A stretch of DNA of 64,000 bases, from contig NC_079487.1 in the NCBI RefSeq assembly GCF_020520425.1, positions 87,425,141 to 87,489,140 on the forward strand, read 5' to 3'. This document shows, piece by piece, positions 46,811 to 57,932 of the stretch. The notes beneath the pieces were generated by a model that saw only the letters and a program-made list of their open reading frames with translations, searched no databases and was not told the origin of the DNA. The position numbers and the translations under genes are program-made. Numbering within the stretch: the stretch's first letter is position 1; the number at the start of each line of letters is the position of its first letter. The stretch is from Spinacia oleracea (taxonomy: Eukaryota > Streptophyta > Magnoliopsida > Caryophyllales > Amaranthaceae).

Positions 46811-47543
46811 TGTTGTAGATTAAGAGTTTTCAAGGCTAAAATGAAGAACAAGAAAGTAAGACTTACGGAACTTGTTGTGCCGTGGTAACCAAACCACTGC
46901 CTTGAAAACGAGATTCGGTGCAACCGGGGTGCACAATTGTATTCACCGATTCATTCCCTAAGGTTTACACAACCCTCAACACACAATGACACTCTTGGGT
47001 GTGAGATGGAGTTACCAGAACTTATGCCCAAAAGAGAGGAAGAAAGGGAGATGATAAGGGAATGATTTTCTGTAAACAAATCAAGAAATGAAGCATGTAT
47101 TTATAGGATTAGAGGAGAATACAAAACAACCCAAAGAAACCAAAGGACTCAAAAGAATCCAATGGTATTGAATCACCAATTAAATCCATGATAATGAAGG
47201 GTTTATAACCCCCATAATCAAGAGAAATAATGGACCAACTTAATCATCATAATCAGAATGATAATTGTCCATAAATCATACTTAAAAGGTTATCATAAAA
47301 GAGGAATCCAAAGAGAAGATAAAAAACGGACAACACTAAGAGCCGATCTCGAAACCGGCCGGTTTCTCAAAACCGGCCGGTTTTCGGTGCACTTCAAAAA
47401 ATGCCTTTTAAGTCCGTTTTTCAACTCACGCTCGAAACCTGCCGGTTTTGGAAAACCTGGCAGACAGGTTTTGGGAAAACCTGCCGGTTTTCCAAAACCT
47501 GGCAGGCAGGTTTTGAGCGCTTTTCCATCTTTAAATTCCAACA
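46811..47543 (-). repeat. 5' LTR of Copia 2
   Basis: Same length and ends as the 3' LTR, with the same hairpin-prone motif cluster at 47346-47515. A TATA-like site on the minus strand lies near 47097-47105 (CCTATAAATACATG). Confidence 0.92.
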
Positions 47544-48585
47544 TTCCTCACAAAGCACAAGAAGAATAATCAATCTATATTCTCTCTAAATACAATTTCT
47601 CTGGTTTGTTTTTTTGCAACGATCAATTTCTTTTTCAATATAAACTTTTTGTACTACACGAACGAGATAAATGCCGTGTATTCATGGAGGTTAATTATCA
47701 AGAGGTCGTATATACGTAACGGGGAAATTTCAACTTTAAGCAGTGTTAGTACACATCACGATTTGGTTAAGATAAATTTATTCGTTCATTACTAGTCATT
47801 ATTCCTACACATACTACGTCTTACGTATTTGTTAATGAAACAACATTAACTAAAAACATTAGCTATTTAGCACTCGTACTCGTGTCGAATACGTAGTATA
47901 ATCCGTCTTAATGGTTTAGTATTGAATTGTTTACTCACCAAATAATATTTATTATTGAGCTCCCTCTTTCCAAAGACAATAGTTTGAGTTAGCATAAAGA
48001 TTGGCCGGATTGAATGAACGCCATCCAAAATCGAGCATATCTAAATAACTACTATGTTTCCATATGGATCCCTTTGTGGAGTGGTTTTTCCATCTTTAAT
48101 CCCCATGCATGTCCACAATCGAGCATGCCAATTCTGTCTATGTGACGGTTTTGTGGCTAACTTCTGATCTAAGGAAGTTTCCCGAAAGTTTGGAATTTCC
48201 GATTTTATGCTAATATAAAAGGTTGCTCGTTTCAGAGTTTCTTAAGTGCATGATTTGACCACTCGTGCTCGTCGTCGAGAACTACCTCCTACCGATTTTA
48301 GTTTGTTTTCCTCTTTATTGTTTTTGTTAACAAGAACAATATGTTGTCGATGTTAACAACTTTATAAGTTACAGAGTACGTGCAATCAATATATTGCCAG
48401 CTTCACAAGACAAAAAAAAATTTCTTAGACTATCGATTAGATACTTCACTACCTAGCTATTTGACGTGTTAACAGATAACAATAGGTGATACTTTCTTAA
48501 AAAAAATACTACGTAGAAGATAATGAGTATAGTTATAACTCAACAACGCTAAAAAATTACATGGAGTACGTATCCATAGGACGTA
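47544..48585. other. Intergenic sequence, nothing recognised
   Basis: About 1 kb of AT-rich DNA. No gene, no RNA gene and no repeat ends were recognised. Confidence 0.5.
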
Positions 48586-49427
48586 CTACCTCCGTTTCTA
48601 AAAGTTCTTTACGATTTGAAAAATATGTCCAAAGTATAAAAATTTTGACCGTAAATTCTCACTATTATATACATCAAAACATTACATGTAAGATCTTGTT
48701 AGATTGGTTTCGGTATGTATTTTCAGAATATCAAATTTTTATAATTTTTTCACATACGAAATTGAATATACAGCGCGTCTCCTGTGAGACCAGTCACACC
48801 ATCAACTTGATGGTGTGACGAGCGCGAAACCAATAGCGTACCTCCCCTAAAACTATAAAAAAGTAACAGATCTAAACTATAGAAGTAACATACCTAAACT
48901 AAAAAAGTACCTCCTCTAAAATTATATATATATAAAAAAAAAGTAACATGTCTAAATTATAGAAGTAACATACCTAAACTAAAAATTTACCTCCCCTAAA
49001 ACTAATCCGTATAAAAAAAGTAACATGTATAAATTATAGAAGTAACATACCTAAACTAAAAAAAGTACTTCCTCTAAAATTATAAAAACAAAGTAACATG
49101 TCTAAACTATAGAAGTAACATACCTAAACTAAGAAGGTATCTCCCCTAAAACTACTCCGTATAAAAAAAATAACATGTATAAACTATAGAAGTAACATAA
49201 CTAAACTAAAAAAAATACCTCCTCTAAAATTATATAAAAAAAAAAAAGTAACATGTCTAAACTATAGAAGTAACATACCTAAATTCGCAAGTGTGAATTG
49301 GTCTCACCATCAGTTGATGGTGAGAACAGTCTCATATAAGAATTTGGGTTGAATATATTAGTAGTTAAATATTACATGGGAGTTCGTGCAAATATTGACT
49401 ATAAAGATCTTTTTAAAACAGAGATAG
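48586..49427. mobile_element. Stowaway-like MITE, split by palindrome-repeat element 1
   Basis: Flanked by TA (48584-48585, 49428-49429), inverted ends CTACCTCCGTTTCTAAAAG and, in reverse complement, CTATCTCTGTTTTAAAAAG. Without the 578-bp nested element and its 9-bp duplication it would be about 255 bp, the same length as the relative at 57933-58187, with which it shares long similar stretches. Confidence 0.8.
48771..49348. mobile_element. Palindrome-repeat element 1 (MULE-like, 9-bp TSD)
   Basis: 578 bp with a perfect 9-bp target duplication TTGAATATA (48762-48770, 49349-49357). It starts CAGCGCGTCTCC and ends GAATTTGGG. Near the left end is a perfect palindrome with 13-bp arms (GTCACACCATCAA, one base, TTGATGGTGTGAC). 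Near the right end is a palindrome with 10-bp arms (CTCACCATCA, GT, TGATGGTGAG). In between is a tandem array whose units follow GTAACATGTCTAAACTATAG, GTAACATACCTAAACTA and GTACCTCCCCTAAAACT in turn, about 70 bp per triplet. The two ends are imperfect inverted repeats of each other (TGTGAGACCAG versus TATGAGACTG). No coding capacity. The 9-bp duplication points to Mutator-like transposition. Confidence 0.85.
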
Positions 49428-49429
49428 TA

Positions 49430-50561
49430 TAAGAACATTTTGGGCATCGCTCTAGCATTCTCCGGTTCCGCAACATAAATTTCCTCGTTCCCGCCTCCCG
49501 GTTATTCGTCTCCCAACAAAGTTAATCACAAATTGCCTTTCTTTTTACACTTTAATTCATTTGATCATTTCATTGGCTTAAGAATATGTTCCCCCTTCCC
49601 CACTTCTAATCAATCACTCAAGCGCGCAATCACAAAACAAATATATGTACAAAATATATTCTCCACTTACCCATTATCGAACAAATTTATGACTGTTGAG
49701 CATCCATTTCATTTTAGAGTAAATTATTTAAATCTAAGCTCTCAATTTTCAATTACCGTGTGTATGAGATGTTCTTACACTTATTTAATGTCAGACCATA
49801 TATAATATTATGTCATCTCGGTAAGTGTTGGTTAACATATATATAAGTAGTCGTCTGAATAAACTAGTAGATAATCTTTTACAAAAGTTTGTATCTTCTA
49901 AAGATATTGAGGATGTAATTAAAATTACAACTTTAATTTTGTTGTAAACTTTTCTTTTGCTTCACCCCTTTTTAGGTAGTGTACAATGAGACAATGAGTA
50001 GATATAAAGGCTAATATATAGCCATGGATTTTGAATTTAGATGTTGAGTGGAGTATAAAATAACGAAATTACTTTCAAGTAAAATGGACTCGATCATATA
50101 GATAGTTATACATAATTTGTCTTTTCCTCTTACATTAAAGAGGGAACAGAAGATGATAAATTGTACAAACTTCATTTAACATGGGATTTACTATACTTTT
50201 TCTTAATACGGAGTATTTTTTAAACATCATAAACATTATATTTAATGGACCCTAACCACTCTTTGTACAAATTAGTAACATTGTTATTTTCATGCATGCA
50301 TGAATGAAAAATTGTACTTTTTTCTATAACTTTTCAATGTTGGTTCTAATTAGATTTCATCATATATAATTCCAACTAGAAATAATGCATATTTTCGCGA
50401 TCATTTTGGCCGAAAATTGAGAAGAAAACAAATCATATTAAGTAATGAAGAAATAATTCCATATCAACTTACACACGAAATATTACATAACAGAGTCGAA
50501 AATAATTTCTCCTCTTGTATACATTTCCCGCAAGGTAACCAAAAAAGAGGGGAAAAAGATA

Positions 50562-50601
<40 letters not shown>

Positions 50602-50780
50602 ATATGGGTCATTCTAAGCTAATTTCAAAATTGATGGGTTGAGTTTATCTCAAGTTAATGGATGGTCAAGTAACTAGAGAAATAGTTCATGTCTCTCTAA
50701 ATCTAATAACTCGATGGTCCAGTAACTGGAGAGAATCCTTACCCTGTGTTTGTTACCCTAAGAAGAGGTTTAGTAATTAA
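49430..50780. other. Intergenic sequence downstream of the GDU gene
   Basis: AT-rich DNA with no recognised gene. It should contain the GDU 3' UTR at its right edge. A (TA)n microsatellite lies at 50571-50599. Confidence 0.5.
50571..50599. repeat. (TA)n microsatellite
   Basis: A pure TA run directly behind a poly-A run. Confidence 0.95.
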
Positions 50781-51308
50781 TTAAATATGTGGGTGAGTGG
50801 TTTCATCTTCTTTAGGCTTCTCATCATCATTGGTTCCCTCATCTTGATCCTTAGCAATATTGTTATTACTAACCTTTAGATGATCATTAGAAATTATGTT
50901 GGGCAACAACATTAAGGCAGGGGTAGCTAAGAAAGTAGGCTTATCATTGCCAGCCATAATAACCACAATCTTCTCTTCATAAACAGGAATTCCATTCATC
51001 TTACTAACTCCATCTACTTTCTCACCATTCTCAATATCCCCTCCCTCATTGCCTTGTCGTTGGGCATCGTCGTCGTTTCTAGCCAATTTCCAGTAAGAGC
51101 AAGCCAATATCAAGAGGGCAAAGGCTATTAGGCCGAGCATCGCCGCTAAGCCTCCGAAAAGGTAAGGCACCGGCGAGTGCCATGGTGATCTCGGCTGTGT
51201 TGAGAACGTCGTGGTTGATGCTGGAGCAATGGAGAATGTGTTCTTCTCCGGGGTTAAGGTGGGGTGTACGAAAGTGGTCATCCTCATGTTTATGTCCTGT
51301 TTTTTCAC
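50781..51308 (-). CDS. GDU: GLUTAMINE DUMPER (GDU) family membrane protein
   Basis: Intronless minus-strand gene of 175 codons. GDU proteins are small plant plasma-membrane proteins whose overexpression causes amino-acid export. They act through LOG2-type RING ubiquitin ligases and their transporter targets are not fully known. Here an N-terminal Ser/Thr/Pro-rich segment leads into one membrane helix (HSPVPYLFGGLAAMLGLIAF, about residues 44-63, continuing LLILACSYWKL), then an acidic linker and the family's VIMAG box (VYEEKIVVIMAGNDKPTFLA, about residues 109-128), followed by an acidic C-terminal tail. Length is close to Arabidopsis GDU1 (about 158). Met 1 or Met 8 (MRMTTF) could be the start. 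A TATA box lies about 83 bp upstream. It appears intact. Confidence 0.92.
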   Translation of the reverse strand: MKKQDINMRMTTFVHPTLTPEKNTFSIAPASTTTFSTQPRSPWHSPVPYLFGGLAAMLGLIAFALLILACSYWKLARNDDDAQRQGNEGGDIENGEKVDGVSKMNGIPVYEEKIVVIMAGNDKPTFLATPALMLLPNIISNDHLKVSNNNIAKDQDEGTNDDEKPKEDETTHPHI

Positions 51309-51390
51309 TAGGAAGAAAAGGGGTGTTTTTATTATTTGGGGTGTTGTTGTTGTTGTGATGATGTGAGTGTGTGATGGGGGTGTGAGGGTG

Positions 51391-51398
51391 TATTTATA
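51391..51398 (-). promoter_or_regulatory. TATA box of the GDU gene
   Basis: TATAAATA on the minus strand, about 83 bp before the ATG, leaving room for a short leader that contains GT/AAC-rich simple sequence (about 51335-51365). Confidence 0.65.
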
Positions 51399-51767
51399 AG
51401 AGAAAAAGAAAAGAAAAGAAAAGTAGGAGAGAGATTATTTGATGGAGTGGATCGAGTAATTAAAAGGATCACAGATAGGATGATGTTGTGTTGTTGGAAA
51501 GAGTTAGCTAGCTAGCCTAACAAAATGGGCAATTGAACAATTAAGAAGCCAATAATTAAACTAACACCTATTTCAGGGGCAACTTTTCATTTGGTTTTGA
51601 TCCTATCCTATATTCCTCTCACCTTAATACGTATAGAAATGTTAAACGGAGTCGTTTAAGGTTGGTTATGGCCCGATAGAGTATAATCGACTCAGGTCAT
51701 ATCAGATAATAGTTTACGTACGTAGGTTACATTAATGTGTCCGATCTATATTATAGATGCATGAATC

Positions 51768-53513
51768 TATACTATTGTTAAAACTCCAAGGTAAAAAGTG
51801 TCATCTCGCCACATGCCGCTATGACCTCTCATTTGATAGTCACATATTTTAACCACTATGCCACAACTCATTTTGTTATTTCTTATACGTTCAAAATTAT
51901 TCAATCAATATAATTAGAAAAGTGAATTGAATAATTTCTTAATAGTTTCTCATCACTAATTAGTCATTAATTTTACGAGTTAGAAATCCTTACATGATAA
52001 AATTTATTAAAGCATACTCAAAACAAGATACATAGTAATCTAACAAATTAAATAAAATTCAAAACAAATAATATAATAATCTAATTAATCTATTATTCTA
52101 CTATCAGAAACATCGCCCGTGACACTAATCAGTTGTTTTTCCAAATCACTTCATTTTGTATGGATTGCGGTCAAATTGGGTCAGTTTTTTCCTTTTACAG
52201 TTCTATTTGTGTATCAAAATGGAGTTACGTCGTTTCAGGAGAGGGCCCATTGTGTACCTTAGCAAATGGTTTTGTGATGGGCCCGCATAATTATTACTAG
52301 TAGTACAAGTATAAAGAAAGCTAGTTGTTCTATTATTGGTTGTGTTGCGGTAAATTGGGACTCACTCACAACTTGCATGAAAGCTCGGTAACCTAATACT
52401 AATACTACTACTAGTAGTAAAACTCTAGTAATGGGCAATAATGAAGAGGGCCTCCAAGTCCCACACTCCCACCAAGCCATGCGCACCAACGTACTACGGA
52501 GTAGTGTACTCCCTATTTCCCCATTTGCCTCTTATATATACGGATTACCTTGCTAATATACTGTGATGATAGCACGAGTTAAATTTCAATCAAGATAATC
52601 ACGTTTAAATAGAAATTATACCTAAGTTCAAATAAGATTTAATAAGTAATGCAGTAGAAAGTTTATTTAAAGACAAGTTCATGGCTCTATTCTCCCTATG
52701 TTACTTTCACCTATTTCATGATATATTAATACGATTAGACAAGATAAGTTTAGATAAGATAAATTCAAAGTTAATAAGTCCATATAGAATAAGTTTAAGA
52801 TTAATAAATTTTGACAATATTAGTCCACATGACTAATATCTTCAGATAATTGTTTGGTTTAGGCCATGACTGATGAGCAAGTTCGTTCTCTCTGATTTCA
52901 ATTATCTCAAATATAGTTAGCACTTAGTTAGCAGCATGTTGACGAGTTGATGACACCTTTATATCCAATCCATTATCCATAGCCCATAATACTAATTCAT
53001 CATCTTAATCATCATCATCAACATTCATGTTTTATTCTGTTTCTCAGTGATGTCAGTGTATATGATTGTGAGTCCAATAATGTCACGCCAATTCAACTGA
53101 ATCAATATGATCATCATTATTCTTCCTCTAAAACGTATGTCTCAAGGTTATCACTACTTCAAAAAGAACACCTTAATTATCGAGTTGCGTCTAACTCATA
53201 TACGCCGCGTCTAAATACTACCAACTTACCACAAAAATGACTACAAAGTACATATATACAAACTATCATAAATTCCACTACGCCAAGTCGTGTCTAACGT
53301 CGACAATCAGGCTATATTAACCTGATAAGATCTCATCCAAAAAAAATTCGTGTGGAACAAATGAGTCCCAACTCACATGTAGGTTATTAATTTAAACCAT
53401 TAAATTAAATAAAGGAATGGTTGTGTATAAACCCCCTTACGTTAATTATGACAAATTTTAGTTATATATTTTTTTATCTCTATGTATATCCGACAAAAAA
53501 ATTAAAGTATGTA
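51768..53513. other. Noncoding interior of Helitron C
   Basis: AT-rich DNA with a minus-strand frame of 76 codons at 52259-52489 that I do not regard as a gene. At about 53167 the sequence CACTACTTCAAAAAGAA could be a degenerate CACTA-type end, but no partner was found. Confidence 0.4.
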
Positions 53514-55427
53514 CTCCCTCCATTTCTTTTTGATGTATCAATTTGGAATCTGGTGTGGTTTTTAAGAAAATTGAAATATTAATTGGTTTGTATGGGTATA
53601 AATTTAATGATTGGGTGTAAGAAAAATGATTGGGTGTAAGAGATTATAATAAATAAAGGAGTGAGAAAATAATAAAGAAATAAGGTAAGAGAGAGGAGTG
53701 ATAATGATGGGTGATAAAGGAGGTGAGAGAGTGGGTATATGGGGAAGGGAAAAGAATTAAATATTATGAGTGGGAAAAATTAGGTGGGAATATGGGTAAA
53801 ATCTTTGGGTATTTTGGTAATTAGATAGAAATGTGAGGGTATTTTAGGATAAAATGTACAGCGCGTTTCCTGTGAGACCAGTCACACCATCAACTTGATG
53901 GTGTGACGAATGCGAAACCAATAGCGTACCTCCCCTAAAACTATAAAAAAAAAAATGTAACATATCTAAATTATAGAAGTAACTTACCTAAACTAAAAAA
54001 GTACCTCCAATAAAATTATAAAAAAAAAAAAGTAACATGTCTAAACTATAGAAGTAACATACCTAAACTAAAAATGTACCTCCCCTAAAACTATTCCATA
54101 CAAAAAAAAAAGGAACATGTCTAAACTATAGAAGTAATATAACTAAACTAAAAAAGTACCTCATCTAACATTACAAAAAAAAGTAACATGTCTAAACTAT
54201 AAAAGTAACATACCTAAACTAAGAAGGTATCTCCCCTAAAACTATAAAAAAAAATGTAACATATCTAAATTATAGAAGTAACTTACCTAAACTAAAAAAG
54301 TACCTCCAATAAAATTATAAAAAAAAAAAAGTAACATGTCTAAACTATAGAAGTAACATACCTAAACTAAAAAAGTACCTCATCTAACATTACAAAAAAA
54401 AGTAACATGTCTAAACTATAGAAGTAATATATAAATTAAAAAGGTACCTCCCCTAAAACTAATCCGTATAAAAAAAGTAACATGTCTAAACTATAGAAGT
54501 AACATACCTAAACTAAAAAAGTACCTCATCTAACATTACAAAAAAAAGTAACATGTCTAAACTATAGAAGTAATATATAAATTAAAAAGGTACCTCCCCT
54601 AAAACTATTCCATACAAAAAAAAAAGGAACATGTCTAAACTATAGAAGTAATATAACTAAACTAAAAAAGTACCTCATCTAACATTACAAAAAAAAGTAA
54701 CATGTCTAAACTATAGAAGTAATATATAAATTAAAAAGGTACCTCCCCTAAAACTAATCCGTATAAAAAAAGTAACATGTCTAAACTATAGAAGTAACAT
54801 ATCTAAACTAAAAAGGTATCTCCCCTAAAACTACTCCATATAAAAAAAAAAGTAACATGTCTAAACTATTGAAGTAACATACCTAAACTAAAAAAAATAC
54901 CTCCTCTAAAATTATTAAAAAAAAAAGTAACATGTCTAAACTATAGAATTAACATACCTAAACTAAGAAGGTATCTCCCCTAAAACTATTTCGTATAAAA
55001 AAAAGTAACATGTATAAACTATAGAATTAACATACCTAAACTAAGAAAAGTATTTCCTCTAAAATTATATAAAAAAAAAGTAACATGTCTAAACTATAAA
55101 AGTAACATACCTAAACTAAGAAGATATCTCCCCTAAAACTACTCCGTATAAAAAAAGTAACATGTATAAACTATAGAAGTAACATACCTAAACTAAAAAA
55201 AGTATCTTCCTCTAAAATTATAAAAAAAAGTAACATGTCTAAACTATAGAAGTAACATACCTAAATTCGCAAGTGTGAACTGGTCTCACCATCAGTTGAT
55301 GGTGAGGACAGTCTCATATAAGAATTTGGGTAAAATGTATGTCCAAAAATAGAATAGATTCTAAATGGATACAACAATATGAAACGCTTAAAATGGAAAC
55401 GGATACAACAAAAAGAAACGGAGGGAG
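53514..55427. mobile_element. Stowaway-like MITE, split by palindrome-repeat element 2
   Basis: TA duplications at 53512-53513 and 55428-55429. Inverted ends CTCCCTCCATTTCTTTTTG and, in reverse complement, CTCCCTCCGTTTCTTTTTG. Net length without the nested element is about 430 bp, long for Stowaway. The left arm is rich in GAGAG/GGGTA-type sequence. Confidence 0.85.
53859..55330. mobile_element. Palindrome-repeat element 2 (MULE-like, 9-bp TSD)
   Basis: 1472 bp, the same family as 48771-49348: same start CAGCGCGT, same end GAATTTGGG, same 13-bp-arm palindrome at the left and 10-bp-arm palindrome at the right. A perfect 9-bp target duplication TAAAATGTA lies at 53850-53858 and 55331-55339. 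The interior array is about 2.5 times longer, with the same three alternating monomers of 22-30 bp (GTAACATGTCTAAAC, GTAACATACCTAAAC, GTACCTCCCCTAAAAC). Some longer stretches (about 140-180 bp) are themselves repeated within it. No coding capacity. Confidence 0.88.
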
Positions 55428-55429
55428 TA

Positions 55430-56667
55430 GTAGTCTAGATGATTTTTCGTTTTCTCTTTGGCAGAACATCATTTTAATTTATTTTTGGTACAAATGAGAT
55501 ATAAGGGCAATCAAATTAACTATATACAAATGGGAACGGTGGATTCGAATTTATGATATACCGTACACGTGTCATTGGTGTTGACCACTAGATCATGACC
55601 TTGTTAATATACAACACAAAGATAATGACTAGATGCATATATACATATAATTTTTAACATTTACAAATCAAAGCTAGCGTGCTTAGTTCGGCCTATTAAT
55701 TGGTGCACGTAGGAGAGGTAGCTTAATCCGGCTTATCGTTTCGATGCCGGCCTTCGGCCAAAAAATTATGTCTCTTAAACATACGAGTCATATAAAATTG
55801 CAAAGTTCTTATGCATTGATTGACATCCACAATTCGAAGATAATGTGTATATGTACTTGAATGAATATATATGTTAGTTACTTTCCAATTAAACCAATTG
55901 ATTAAGCTTTAAAAGGTGTACTTAACGAGCATAGTGCATACTGTACTACCTAGTAACTTTATATATTCTGTTACTAAATGTATGAAACTTTGCCACATGA
56001 ACTTATTCCTATACCTTTTCATGTTTTATCATTTCAAATTATATTACTTCGTATTATATTGTTATTAATTACATGATTGTCACAAGATGATTAGTTATTT
56101 TGAAGTTTCTATATGGAATATTATATTGGTATATCAGTATATGCCAACTTAAATAAAAGTAATCATGTAATTATTTAGTTTAATTAAAATATATGCTAAC
56201 CCAACATCTAATATGCACTTCTATTGCTAAGATAATCATGTTTAATTTCCTTCATATCATAATCTTTTGTTAATGATTGATTGCTTCAAGGGACCTTTTA
56301 ATTAGTCCCATATTCTCCACTATTTTTAAAATTGGGCCTCATCATAAAAATAATATGTCGATCGATCAATAAATACATACGTTATAAAATAAAATAAGTA
56401 TATTACAATATCTCTCTATTTTAAGGAACTTCTGAAGTCATGTATTTTTCGTAAATGAAGTTTTGTTGTCTCCCAAATAGTCTAAAACGCCCATACTACT
56501 TACAAATAATATGGATATTAGTTGTAAAATAAAATAAATTAAAAGACATAAAAGAAAATTAGTCAATCAAATTTAATACTATTTATCAATTATATTAGCA
56601 TTATTTGTGAGTAAAATAAAATAAAATAAAAAGGCATAAAAGAAAATTAGTTAGTCAAATTGATTTA
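55430..56667. other. Noncoding interior of Helitron C, second part
   Basis: AT-rich DNA with no gene or repeat recognised. Confidence 0.45.
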
Positions 56668-56675
56668 ATCACAAC

Positions 56676-57540
56676 TAGGGGTGTAAATTGGATGGATTGG
56701 ATTGGACTTTGTCAAGTCCAAATCCAATCCGAATTTTGTTGGACTCGAATATTTGAGTCCAAGTCCGATCCAAAGCTTTCACGAGTCCGATCCAGTCCGA
56801 TCTAAATAAATTTTCTTAAGTCCGAATCCGATCCAGTCCGATCCAATTTTTTTAATAAATCTTATCGTTCGTACTGTAAAATAATTTTAAACCCAATAAA
56901 TACTTAAATAATATCTTGGTAAAGCTACACTATAAATGCAAATCAAAATGTTAACGAAAATGCAAACAAAGTATTAAGAATTAAACCAACCAAAATACTT
57001 CGTACATAGCTACGTAGATTGCTGATGATTATTGGGCTATGTTCAGAAAATTATGGCTACATCTTTAAAATAATGGCAAGACTTATGAAAGTGTGGAAAA
57101 TTATGGAACAATGAGAGAGGATTGAAGTCATACAACATATAGCCGTCAGAAGAGAGGGTGCAAAAAATAAGTTTGGGAAAAATAAGGTTACGACTTATTT
57201 TATAGGGTAAATATAAGCTCATGACAAATATTAGGGTTAGGGTTTTGGTTATAAACTTATTAGAGTTATTACCCATCATATTATGTCAAGGCCCAAAAAC
57301 CGCAAATTTCAACATTTTTTATAGGATAAATAGCTCTATTTATAGAATAAAAATTATAAACTTTGGACTTAATTGGATTTTTGAACTCCAAGGAATTGAG
57401 TCCAAGTCCAGTCCAAAAAAAATTGGACTTGAAAATTTAAGTCCGAATCCGATCCAAACTTTTTCAAGTCCGGTCCAGTCCGACAATTTGGATTGGATTG
57501 GATTGGACTTTGGACTTTTCCAAGTCCACTTACACCCCTA
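56676..57540. mobile_element. hAT-type non-autonomous element
   Basis: 865 bp with terminal inverted repeats TAGGGGTGTAA and TTACACCCCTA and a perfect 8-bp target duplication ATCACAAC (56668-56675, 57541-57548). Both subterminal regions are arrays of AAGTCCGATCCAGTCCGATC-type motifs in opposite orientation, and the centre is AT-rich. The TAGGGGTGT ends and 8-bp duplication are typical of plant hAT elements. No transposase frame was seen. Confidence 0.9.
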
Positions 57541-57932
57541 ATCACAACATACAAAAAGTCATAAATCAAAAAAAAAAAGTCGATCACAATCAAACACTTA
57601 ATCACAACCAAATATATATACTCCTTATTCACATAATTTATTTTTCCTTTCTAGTATTTATTATGCCACGTTATCATATTGTCACAAATAAATCATATTT
57701 AAATTTAAATTTTAAAAACATAATTCAATCAAACAAATATATTCCATAATAAAAATACATCCCCAAATTATTTTGAAGTCTACTTTTTCTGTAGAGAAAC
57801 TTGCGAATAATTATTTCTACTAACATAATTTTGTTATTTTATATATCTTCGCATGCACCGCGTGCATGTAATACTAGTAATATATATACTCTAAGTGCAC
57901 TAAGTTAAGCTTAGCCTTTTGGTAATTAAGTA

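Larger units (their letters stand above)
41450..47543 (-). mobile_element. Ty1/copia retrotransposon 2, looks nearly whole
   Basis: Minus-strand element with 733-bp LTRs at 46811-47543 (5') and 41450-42182 (3'), ends TGTTGGAA and CTACAACA, and a perfect 5-bp target duplication ttcct (41445-41449 and 47544-47548). A polypurine tract (AGTGGGGGAT) precedes the 3' LTR. Gag and pol lie in two abutting open frames covering 42783-46792. Total length is 6094 bp. About ten LTR differences by eye (around 1.4%) suggest 0.5-1 My. It is from a different family than Copia 1. Confidence 0.92.
51766..57877 (+). mobile_element. Candidate Helitron C with nested insertions
   Basis: Left end TCTATACTATTGTT after an A (51765) is a good plant Helitron 5' terminus. 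Right end has a hairpin GCATGC-ACC-GCGTGC (57851-57865), then ATGTAATA and CTAG (57874-57877) followed by T. Insertion between A and T is the Helitron rule. The right end is related to those of Helitrons A and B. No Rep/helicase was seen. Nested inside are a Stowaway-like MITE with a palindrome-repeat element in it and a hAT MITE. Pairing of these two ends is inferred, since they could belong to different elements. Confidence 0.5.

Noticed and set aside
52259-52489. 76-codon minus-strand frame with hydrophobic residues
   Set aside because: No homology recognised, no leader or TATA arrangement, within AT-rich Helitron interior.
53165-53230. CACTACTTCAAAAAGAA resembling a CACTA terminus, with GCCGCGTCTAA motifs
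   Set aside because: No opposite end or 3-bp duplication found nearby; could be chance or a decayed fragment.
53859-55330. CRISPR-like look of regularly spaced GTAACA repeats
   Set aside because: The 'spacers' are themselves repeated monomers, the genome is a plant, and transposon target duplications flank the array.
57228-57250. Interstitial telomere-like TTAGGGTTAGGG
   Set aside because: Only about two units, not the plant TTTAGGG phase, and inside a hAT element.
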